Shown: positions 1-9,800 of the stretch, one piece after another
Layout of the letters: each line of letters starts with the position of its first letter
Numbering within the stretch: the first letter of the stretch is position 1
Source: Euptelea pleiosperma
Taxonomy: Eukaryota; Streptophyta; Magnoliopsida; Ranunculales; Eupteleaceae
DNA: 64,000 bases
Reading direction: 5' to 3'
NCBI GenBank assembly: GCA_035048495.1
Contig: CM068553.1
Span: 26,932,978-26,996,977, forward strand
The notes under the pieces: model-generated
The model's database searches: none
What the model saw: the letters and a program-made list of their open reading frames with translations, nothing else
What the model was told of the DNA's origin: nothing
Program-made: the position numbers and the translations under genes

Positions 1-828
1 TAGTTACGCAGCCAAAAGGATGGATTCAGACCAAAACGATTTTGGAATCTTTCAACTTGCATCCCAAGACGAAGGGCACGCCCAACCTTGAGAAGGTGGC
101 GGTTTTTTCTTTCAGCTTTCCCATTTTGTTGGGGAGTCAACGGACAAGAAGTTTGATGTACAATGCCGTGAGAGGCAAAGTAATCTCTAAGGCTCCCATC
201 TAGGTACTCACCCCCATTATCAAACCGAAGAATTTTGACTGCGGTACTGAATTGAGTGGTGACCATCTTGTGGAAGGTCTGAAAATTGGAAGAAATCTCA
301 TCTTTCGCTTCATAAAATATACTCAGGTATAGCCACTGAAATCATCAACAAATGTAACGAAATATCGTAATCCAAATAAAGATATCACCGGGGTAGGACC
401 CCACACATCAGAATGCACAAAATAGTACTTTTATTTTCGGTAAGAGGAAAAACAGTGCAACAATGCTTTGCGAGTTCACAAGTTTTACAGTGGAACGAAA
501 CATCGCAAAGGGAAGAGAAAGCAGGAAAGACACGCTTTAAAACTGACACAGGTACATGACCAAGCCGGTTATGCCAAAGCAATAATTGGTCTTTATTGAC
601 TCGACTACTGCTACTGATGCTGGACTGATGCGCTAAAGAAGAAACCAAGCGATCTAGGAGGTACAAGTCACCTTCCTCACGTCTACTGCCAATCGTCCGC
701 CTTGATTCCAGATCCCGAAACACACAGTGAGAAGGAAAAAATGTTACACTGCAATTAAGATTCTTGGTAAGGCTATTGATAGATAAAAGATTAGTTTTAA
801 ACTTAGGAACTGGCAGTATCGAGGACAA
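1..828 (-). pseudogene. copia integrase core and GAG-pre-integrase domain (decayed)
   Basis: Translation of the minus strand gives the GAG-pre-integrase signature [20 protein letters not shown] with a zinc-binding H..H..C..C pattern (HNRLGH, CKTCELAKHC), then integrase. Around 120-230 the second catalytic Asp lies in RFDNGGEY and the Glu in TPQQNGKAERKNRHLL, so two members of the DDE triad are visible. The frame is interrupted near 385-430. The upstream segment reads NLLSINSLTKNLNCSVTF, the conserved stretch between protease and integrase. The protein is very close to the integrase of the + strand family A copies in this window. Confidence 0.85.
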
Positions 829-1335
829 GGTTAGTGCTGAAGAGGCATGAACATTGCCCTTCCCGGAAACAGAGGAAAGTGTGCCATCAGCTATCTTAAC
901 CTAGTCAAGACCAGAACAAATAGAATAACTGGAAAAAACTGAAGACATACCAGTCATATGATCTGAGGCCCCTAAATCGATGATCCAGGAGGGACTAAAA
1001 GGAACAGTGGATACAGAGAAAGTAGATCCAGTACCTGTCTGGGGATATGTGGAGGTAGAAGTGGAGGCTTGCCCATTGAGCTGGGCCATCATACGACAAA
1101 GTCGCTCAAGATCACTCGGAGAAAAAGATTCCATATCCCCAGTGGTTGGAGGTGCTGAGGGTGCAGTGTCCTGAGCCGCAGAAAGTGCTGTAGGAGGTCC
1201 TTGTCTTGCTGAAGATCGGTGACGTGGATTTGGGCCCAGACCTGGTGGACGCCCATGTAGCTCCCAACAAGTGTCCTTCACATGGCCTAGATGGCTGCAA
1301 TGATCACACTTGGGATGTCGTCTGTCGTCACCGGT
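829..1335 (-). pseudogene. copia gag zinc knuckle and aspartic protease region
   Basis: The minus strand encodes a CX2CX4HX4C zinc knuckle, KCDHCSHLGHVKDTCWELHG (about 1270-1330), the nucleic-acid-binding end of gag. About 100 residues on comes the protease motif WIIDLGASDHMTGM (about 940-985). The usual catalytic triplet is DSG; here it reads DLG, a substitution expected to weaken or abolish the protease. A stop ends the frame at 901. This is a decayed retroelement coding region, not a host gene. Confidence 0.85.
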
Positions 1336-1620
1336 CTTCTTCTGGAAGAATTTCTGACCCTTCTAAGACACAGAAGCAAGGGCAGATGGATCCTGAGTGT
1401 TACTACCACTGCGTAGCTGCATGGCAGTGCGACGACTATCCTCCCCTTAAATGTCGGCATAGACCTGTGCCAATGAAGTAGGGGGAGGAGATCTGCCAAG
1501 TATCTGAACACGGGTAGCCAAGAAGCTTGGATGAAGGTCGGAAAGGAACTGGAATAATCGGGACTGCTCAACCATAGCACGGAAAGACTTCACATTCGTA
1601 GCACAAACCGGAGTGTAGTT

Positions 1621-2095
1621 CTAATAATGATCTATCTCTTCCCATTTGCTTTGGAGAGAAGCATAATAGGTACCAAGATTGAGCTCCCCCTGTCGGAGAC
1701 AAGCAATCTCTTGCTTTAATTCATAGAGCTTCGCAAAGTTGCCAACCTGTGAATAGGTTTCGGTAACAGAATCCCAGGTTTCCTTTGCTGTAGGAAGGAA
1801 CATGAACCCCCTGCTGATCTGGGGTTGCATCGAATGGAGAAGCCAAGACATTACCGTAAGGTTCTCCATAACCATTTCCGGTGGGATTTGTCTAGGTGGC
1901 AGGCTGGATTGTCTTTCCTTTGAGGTACTCACTGTAGCCACGTCCCCCGATGTACATGAGCGTAGATGTCTTCCACTCAAGATAGTTGGTCCCATCAAAC
2001 TTGACCGTAGTGATGCATAATTGGGGGTTGTGGTCTCTATGAGAACCATGAGACGGAGTGCTATCCTCAACTGATGAAACCTCTGATGAACTCAT
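1621..2095 (-). pseudogene. copia gag (UBN2 family) N-terminal part, frameshifted
   Basis: The ATG at 2095 (minus) opens MSSSEVSSVEDSTPSH, followed by VKFDGTNYLEWKTSTLMYIG, the start of the UBN2 retrotransposon gag domain. The frame shifts near 1900 and continues with [20 protein letters not shown] and ETWDSVTETYSQVGN, also typical of UBN2 gag. It ends at a stop near 1621. Gag would form the particle. Two frames are needed to read it, so this copy is dead. Confidence 0.85.
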
Positions 2096-3106
2096 CGCAG
2101 CGGAAGGCCTGGAAATAACCGACTAACGAACAGAAGGTCTGCAGAACCTAAACCAAGGTTCAGAGTGTTCTTAGGAGCACTTTGGGAGGTGCGGTTAGGG
2201 TAAAAGTGCCCTGGGAACCTTGGTTTCCAAAAATGAAGAAAACCCAAAAAGGCAAAACTCTGATCCGGGCAAAAAATCGGGCGAGTTTTCAAATCGGAGA
2301 TCCGATAGTCAGAAAAATCCCAAACTAAGCTCTGTAGATCCCAAGGATTTAAATTTCGGTTGAAACACCGAAATTTCGGTTTCGGTGGTTACCGAAATTT
2401 GAAAATATCGTCCGAAATTTCGGTTTTCGACCACCGAAACCGAAATTTAAATCCTTGGTAGATCCCAGATAATCCACATGGAGGTGCGGTTAGGGTAGAA
2501 AGCCCAAGCAGCACGTGAATCTCGAGGTAGAAAAAAACCCAAAATCTGAGTCGGGGATCTAATTTTTCAAACCGGAGATCCAACGATCAGAAAATTCTCA
2601 AAGGAGGCTCTGTAGATCCCAGATAATCCACAGGGAGATGTGGCTAGGGTAGAGAGCCCGAGCAGTGCATGAATCCAAGGAAATAAAAAACCCGAAATCT
2701 AAGTCGGGGATCCGATTTTTGGAACCGGAGATCCGATGATCCAAAAATTCTGAAATAAGTTTCTGTTGAACCTTATTAGCCATATGAGTGGTGGTTTGGG
2801 TAGAGAGCCCAAAAACGACACGAATCTCGAGGTAAATCAAAACCCAAAAAACCTCGATATACGTATTCTCCGAAAAAACTGATAAAAAATCCTGAAGAAC
2901 GGGGATATGATGGATTTTGGACGACTAACAACAAGAAATACACTAGGAATGATAGATCTCTGGTTCCTTCGCTTCAGAAAAAACCTAAGAATTTCGCAGG
3001 AGGACCCTCTGCGATTTGCTCAAAACTTGCCCGGACTTCGGATGCCCACATATAAAATCTTCATGGAAACTCTAGGGGACAATGATTTAAGCCCTAGAAT
3101 AACCAT
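2096..3106 (-). repeat. long 5' leader of family B copia with about 153-bp direct repeats
   Basis: Between the primer-binding site and gag lies about 1 kb without an ORF. A unit beginning GTAGATCCCAGATAATCCAC occurs at 2458 and again at 2611 (period 153 bp). A degenerate third unit starts near 2764 and a partial unit lies near 2170. Each carries 'gcggttagggtag' and 'gtcggggatc' blocks. Tandem blocks in an untranslated leader could be packaging or dimerisation sequence, but that is inference. Confidence 0.7.
2342..2457. mobile_element. 116-bp hAT-like foldback MITE
   Basis: The ends read CAAGGATTTAAATTTCGGT and its reverse complement, and nearly the whole element can fold into one hairpin. 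It is flanked by a perfect 8-bp duplication, gtagatcc (2334-2341 and 2458-2465), the length expected of hAT transposition. A sister copy with its own 8-bp duplication lies at 35615-35753. The element has no coding capacity. Confidence 0.85.
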
Positions 3107-3118
3107 GCTCTGATACTA
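3107..3118 (-). other. primer-binding site of family B copia
   Basis: On the minus strand the LTR is followed directly by TAGTATCAGAGC, one base away from the usual plant initiator-Met tRNA primer site TGGTATCAGAGC. It fixes the inner border and the minus orientation of the element. Confidence 0.85.
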
Positions 3119-3471
3119 TGTTGTTGTTTGAAGTTGTCACCAATATGCTAAAGATTGAGAGAGAGAGAATGGAGGCTAGGGAGAGAAGAAGAGATTAGGG
3201 TTTGAGAGAGAATGGGGAGATTGAAGTGAATATTCAATCTGCCATAAGTAATATTTATAAGTAGGGGAAACCCCTTCTACAAGTACAAGAGAAATCGTGT
3301 GGGTCACGTGGGGGCCCACCACTTAACCCATTAATATGAAATAAAGAGATTGTGGGTTAAGTGGGTGGGTCCATTATTTAACCCATAAACGATAGAGAAT
3401 AAACCCCACGTGGGGTAGTGGAACGCAGCCCACTAAGAACACCCCCACGTGAGTGTACATAGAATCCAACA
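3119..3471 (-). repeat. 5' LTR of family B copia (353 bp)
   Basis: In + coordinates the repeat begins TGTTGTTTGAAG and ends AGAATCCAACA, giving TG..CA ends. It contains CACGTG cores and the block 'gaacgcagcccac' shared with the LTRs at 7820-8181, 16755-17109 and (reverse orientation) 29770-30070. The partner LTR is outside the window, so the target duplication cannot be tested. Confidence 0.85.
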
Positions 3472-3787
3472 ATGTCATGTTTCATATGCTTGGAAAACTT
3501 CAAGCTATTTTTCCTGATCTTTTATGCGTACATTTCACTTCACTTTTTGCGAGTCTTTAATTTGACCCACCTTTAGTCTTGGTTCAATAGTCTTCTAGTA
3601 AAAATATACCATATGAGTTCGTCTTGTTAAATCTCTTGAGATAATCCGATATTATATTTTTAAAGAGCTAAAAGTTAAACAAGCATGTTAACTATTAGAT
3701 GCTCTTTTAGTCTTCTTTATTTGGTTTCTCCAAATTGTATTATTGTTTGCTTTCGCCATCTTTTCTAATAGGTATATTCTGGTCTAG

Positions 3788-3847
3788 GATCCTTGCCGAC
3801 CAGGTGTCAAAGAAGCTGTACTACTCTGCACATATGCTGGTGTCAAG
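3788..3847 (+). CDS. Ca2+-ATPase exon a ([11 protein letters not shown])
   Basis: Twenty codons between 'tctag' and 'gtagtg' encode [20 protein letters not shown], the P-domain stretch just before the MVTGDN motif. It is the first exon of the gene in the window. No convincing upstream exon was found in 3472-3787. Confidence 0.85.
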
Positions 3848-6800
3848 GTAGTGTTTTACATCTTCTAAACAGTAGCTACATAAGCATTGGAAAACTCTTG
3901 TGGATGAGATGATGAAGTAGATTGTTGGTAATTGCATAGAAGTTACTTAATGATATAATGTCCGTATAGTCTTTCTAAATGCCTTTTGTGCTTGATTCCT
4001 TTTGTATTTATTACTTGGTCTCTGTCTAGTTGTTTAATCATTTTATATATATATATATATATGTTTAATCATTTTATATATATTGGTATTAGGTTATTCA
4101 CCATTCATACGTGAAAAGTACACTCATCTGAATTGTTACGAAAGAAGGGTCTTTTATGCAATTGGTGTTATGCACTTAGTATATCTTTTCTTCTCTTCTT
4201 GTTTAAATTTATGGTTTAAATTTGTTGAAATGATGATAAAAGGATACCAAAAAATCAGTTGGGCATGATGCCCAATGTGCAATATGTGATGAAGGGCTCC
4301 ATTCAGCTAAGGATTAGGTGGCGGTGGTTAGCACTTCTAAGGTTGTGGTTGAGCAAAATGTTGAAATCACATTACATTTCCTTGATGTGCTTAATAATGT
4401 TTGCTAATTTCGAAGGATTGTCTGATATAAAGGGACAACATGGTCAAAATTGTTCTTACAGATATAAATGGGTCCCTTATAACAGAAAGGGTACCCTGTC
4501 AACACTCTCCCTGAACTTGGTGCGTAGATATCTATCATGCCCAACTTGCTGAGACATCTATATAACTGGTGACTAGGGACTCCCTTGGTGAATACATCTG
4601 CTACCTGCTCTTCAGTCCTTTACAAAAGGAGTACAAACTTCCCCAATCACAATCGTTTTTCTTATGAAGTATCTATCTACTTCAATATGCTTTTCACGAT
4701 CATGCTAGTTGAAGTTGAGTTGCAGGTTTAGGGTAAGGGTATGGGTTAGGTATAGGTTTAGGGTTTCAAAGATAGAAAAGGAATAGAGAAGAAGAAAGAG
4801 AGGAGATGTCGTGCTTAGCTCACATGACTCTCAAGTCATCTTTCGTTTTCATGAGATACACCCATGTACATCCACTGAAATCATCCACAAAAGTAACAAA
4901 GTAGCGATAACCAAATAAAGACGTCACTGGGGTAGGACCCCACACATCAGAATGCACAATAGAGAAAGGAACATTGCATTTATTTTCACTAATAGGAAAA
5001 ACAGAACACCAATGCTTAACCAGTTCACATGTTTCACAATGAAATTGAACGGTGGACATGGACGAAAAAGCAGGAAAGACACGTTTTAAGACTAACACAG
5101 GGACATGACCAAGCCGGTTATGCCAAAGCATTAATTGGTCTTCATTGAATCTACTACTACTACTGGTACTAGACTGATGGGCTGATGGACATACGGAGGA
5201 ATCTAGGAGGTATACAAGCTGTTATTAGATACGTATTTTAGACGTATTGGGTTATTATGTAAATACCCCTTGACGTGAGGGGTAGACTTGTCTTTTGTTT
5301 ATTCCCTTTCATATAAATAAGGTTTATGGAGTCATTGTGACCTAATCACATGACATCCTTCTCTCTTCTCTCTACTCTCTTCTCCATCAATTATAACCTA
5401 ACTCTAACACTAAATTCTACAATTCAACTTGGTATCAGCTTCAGATCTGATTTACTTGGGGCTTCTTGGGGGGTTTTATCACTTCGTTTTGGTTCCCTAC
5501 AAACCCAGGGATTTTTTAAATCTACTCTCGTGTCATTTGGAGCACTATTGAAGAGTCTGCTGATTTGAGCTCCGATTTTACCTATTCAAGGTCCCGTAAG
5601 CCATATATTTCGACTTTTATGGGGTTATTGGACTGCGATTTCAGTCTAGAAGCAATTCTTTTGTCTTCTTTCATCTTCTTGATAGTTTTCTTGATTATAT
5701 GAGAGGCTCCTTAGGTTCTAGTTGATTACCGGGACTTATTCTTATGTTTTTGGGGCTTCGATTGAGTTTTTTAGCCTTTTCTGGCCATCGGTTTGATCTT
5801 CAACACCTCTCATATCTCTTTCGTGTTTTTTGTGACATCAAGATGCTGCTATCTTGTTGATTTGGACTTCGTTCTTGCATATTGCTTTCTTGTTGTTTCT
5901 ATTGGGCTTGGTTCGTTATGGAAAAACAACCATCGCAAATGGAAAAACAGCCACCAGCCTCGGACACTCCCTCAGAGTCAGAGATGAGTACGAAAGTTCC
6001 CCCCAGTGGAGTTGGAGGGCCTATGTTGCATCATCTGGCCTACGAGAACCCGAGCCTACAGATTACTTCGGTGAAATTAGACAACAAGAACCATTTATGG
6101 TGGGCTCAGGCTGCACAGTTATTTATTGGAGGCCGTGGGAAGCTAGGCCACACTATTGGGTATGCAGTTGAGCCTCCCAAGACTGATCCCTTGTATCGAC
6201 AGTGGGATATAGATGACCTTACTGTCATGTCATGGCTCCTCAACTCTATAAAGCCGGATATCAGCCAGAGTTTCTTATTCATGCGCACAGCTCGAGAGGT
6301 CTAGGAGATTACTCGTAACTCGGAAGACCTATTCCCAGCAATAGAACATTGGCAGGGCATTCCAGCTGAAGCAGAGTATCTCCCACTTCAAGCAAGGGGA
6401 GAAGTCTCTTGCTCAGTACTATGCCTCCCTTCGCACATTGTGGCAGGAGCTCGATCATTATTACTCTTATTAGCCTCTTCACCCAGAGGAGATTGCTCCT
6501 TATCAGCAACATGTATAGAATGGTCGGATATTTGAGTTCCTTTCTGGACTCAATCCATCGTATGAGCTCGCTCGCGTTTAGATCTTGAGTAGTAGAGTGG
6601 ATCTTCCCTCTCTCGGTGAGGTATACGCCTATCTTCAGAGTGAAGAGAGTTGGTGGATCTCCCTTCAAGATGAGCACCTCATCCTTGAGTGATCAGCGCT
6701 AGTTGCTTCTCCTGCCTAAACCTCAGAGAGGCCCATCTTATCAGCCTCCTGCTTCCTCTCCATCACGGGTTCTTCTCTGGGAAACCCTCAACTAGGGAGA

Positions 6801-9800
6801 GGCCCAAGTGCGACTACTGTGGCAAACTGGGGTAGGTGGTCATCCCTAGCCAGTCGGGGTCTTCTGGTGCTCATACTGCCAGTATGGATACCTTGTTCCC
6901 CCTCAGGGACAGTCACTACCGAGCTCTTCTACCTTGTCTTCTGGTGCTCATACTGCCAGTATGGATACTCTTGTTCCCCCTTAGGGACAGTCACTACCGA
7001 GCTCTTCTACCTTGTCTTCTCCTAGTGGTATATCTGTTACTGAGCTTGCAGGCCTTCGACAGTTGCTATTACAGTTGGCCAATATAGAGGGGTATACCGA
7101 TGCAGGCTGGGCAGGGGCCTAAGATGATCGGAGATCTACTCAGGATATTGCACCTTTGATGGGGGCAATCTTGTCACTTGGAGGAGCAAGAAGCAACCCG
7201 TTGTTGCCAGATCTAGTGCAGAGGCCGAATTCGGGGCAATGGCTCATGGCTTGTGTGAGATGCTCTGGTTGAAAGTGTTGGTTGCTGAACTTAGTTTCCT
7301 AGTTTCAGGTTGTGAGCTTGTACTGTGACAACAAGGCTGCCATCAGCATTACTCACAATCCCGTTCAGTATGATTGTGCCAAGCACATTGAGGTGGACCG
7401 ACACTTCATTAGAGAGAAGATTGTCTCTGGGGTAGTGTGTACCCCGTTTGTGAAGACTGATGAACATGTTGCAGATGTTTTCACGAAGGGAGTTCCCAGT
7501 TGGCAACTCTATAAGTGTTTGTGCAAGTTGGGTATGAGAGATATCTATGCACCAACTTGAGGGGGAGTGTTATCATGTACGTATTTCTACGTATTACCCT
7601 TGAGGGGTATATTTGTCTTTTTGTAATTCCTTTTTACATAAATAAGATTTATGGAGTCATTGTTACCTAATCACATGACATCCTTTCTTCTCTCTTCTCT
7701 CTCTCTTTTCTTTTCTCTACCTTCTCTACTTTGAAAACCTAATTCTAACCTTGACTCTTCAATTCAACTACTCTTGGGGACAAGAACATAGGCCCTAGAG
7801 TAACCATGCTCTGATACCATGTTGTAAACTAGATTGTCACTAGAAGTGTAAGATTGAGAGAGTGAGAGAGAGAGATAGAGATGAGAGATTAGGAAGAGAA
7901 GAAGAGAAGGGTTTGGAGAGAATGGAGTGATTGAACTTAGTTGTTCAATCTCCTCTGTAATGATATATATATAATGGGGAAGTCCCCTTGTACAAGTTCA
8001 ATACTAATAGAGGTGGGTTAAGTGGGGGTCCCTGTAACCCACAAACTAAGGAAACAAAATCCTTGAGTTAAGTAGGTGGGACCCATACTTAGCCCCCAAA
8101 CATAAGGACATAACCTCCCCACGTAGGGCAGTGGGACGTAGTCCACCAAGTGCACCCCCACGTGGGGCCCACAATCCAACAAATCCAACAATGTATGCTT
8201 CAGGGTCAAAGATTCGAGGTGCTCAGTTACTCAGACAGGAAAGCCATGCCTTAACTTTTGTAGCCAATTGCACTACATTGGCTAGCATTCATTAAGGCAA
8301 CTCTATTAAATTACGAATATTAAGGTGTAAACATTAAGGAACGATAAATGATTTGGGTTTCTATCTTCGAGAGCTATACACGTATTCGCTTCTAGAAGTC
8401 GTTAGTGTACTCCCAAACTGTGTCCTCCCTGTCTAAGAGATTGGTAATGCTGATACAACATTTCAGATGTGGATCCTTATCACAGTCAACACCTGGATTA
8501 AACCTAGGTTATTCTCGGTGTACTAGATCAGATTCTCCATCCGAAAAATCATTTAGGGTTGGATTATTAAACCTCTCTTCAGTTGGTTCTTCTCTCTGTT
8601 TACCACGCTGATAGACGAGGGATTGACAGTCTCTTGGTTCCCTAACAATCGCATCTATTAGACAAAAAATACCGAACTGCTCTAACCTAGCACACAACTG
8701 TGTGATTTGCTGTTGTAAATTCTGTCTCCTTTAGTAGCCATGTTCTCATTTCCGAATTGTAGGTTGCTCCCCCGGATTTTTCATATTTTGATCTCTGGTG
8801 TTCTCATACCCGACCATCTATCCACAAACGCATACTTCTGAAAACTAGGCTTTGATAGCACTTAAAGTAAACGAGTCACACTCACAATAAAACCCTAAGT
8901 TTAGGTGTGGATTTTTCTAGGGTTTAGTGTCATTGAACAGTGTTGCGTGATTTGTGGAGAGAAGAAGAGCGGAAAGAAGAGCTAGGGTTAGAAACCTAAA
9001 ACAGGCACCAAGGGCTTTCCTAACCACATAATGGGAGAGATCTCTCTCAATTCATAACTTCTCAAATAAAAAAATAATATTCGGTCTCCTGACATTGATT
9101 TAAAATAACCTAAATCTAATTTTTAAAACTACTAAAATATCCCTAAATCTCGTTACTACTATTATACCTAGATTTCTAACACAGTTTTGAAGTCCAAAGT
9201 ACCAGAATCTTGACAAAACTCGTGAGATAGCTGCTGTAGATATCGAAGATACCCGTTTAATGCATTTGATAATTGAATAAAAAGTTATTCCTCCTGGAAA
9301 CTAACTGCATATGTATGAAATGGTGATGTGGAATTGTTGATTAGTGGCGAAAAGTAAAATGCTTGAATAAAAACCTCGCATCTAGTTTGGCTCGTTGCAA
9401 TTCTTACTAGAGCTGTCATGGCAGCATATAGATATGGCCAACTTAACAGAAAAGATGCCCTTGGGATCCCACTTCCAAATTCTTTTGTCTTCCTTCAAAT
9501 TTAACGCCAGGGTCTTGCCTACCCGAAGAAGAAAAGAAGCAAGACAATCCAATTCCCAATCGTAGAAGTGTCTACGGAACCCAAAATTCTAGGATACCAT
9601 TCTTTTAATAAGCTCTACACACTCTTGGACAATGGCCCCTTTTTCGGTTAGATAGACTGTATAGAGTATGGAACAATGTCTTGAGCGGCTCCTCTCCACA
9701 CCACGGATCATCCCAGAAATGCACCCCTATCCCCTCTTCCCACTTTAAAAGCATGCCCCCACCAAATTCCTCCTAGGTATTGGCTATGCCTCTCTAACAT

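Larger units (their letters stand above)
1..3471 (-). mobile_element. Ty1/copia retrotransposon, family B copy, 5' portion
   Basis: Read on the minus strand, the order is 5' LTR (3119-3471), primer-binding site, a long leader, gag, protease, GAG-pre-integrase and integrase core. The element runs off the left edge, so reverse transcriptase, RNase H and the 3' LTR are not seen. This domain order (protease, integrase, then RT) is that of Ty1/copia. The coding region is broken by frameshifts and stops, so this copy is not autonomous. A 116-bp MITE (2342-2457) sits in the leader. If ATPase exons continue to the left, the element lies in an intron of that gene in antisense orientation. Confidence 0.9.
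5220..7768 (+). mobile_element. Ty1/copia family A copy with internal deletion (A0)
   Basis: Both LTRs are present: 5220-5429 (begins TGTTATTAGATACG, ends AATTCAACT) and 7568-7768. The first is followed by TGGTATCAGC, a decayed primer site. The gag remnant then jumps at about 7085 straight into RNase H (YTDAGWAGA), so protease, integrase and most of RT are missing. The flanks (caagc and actct) do not match. That fits later deletion of the surrounding minus element: integrase lies on the left, leader and LTR on the right. Confidence 0.85.

Noticed and set aside
4259..4552. 97-codon + ORF in the first ATPase intron
   Set aside because: No family resemblance, and its second half lies in minus-strand LTR sequence.
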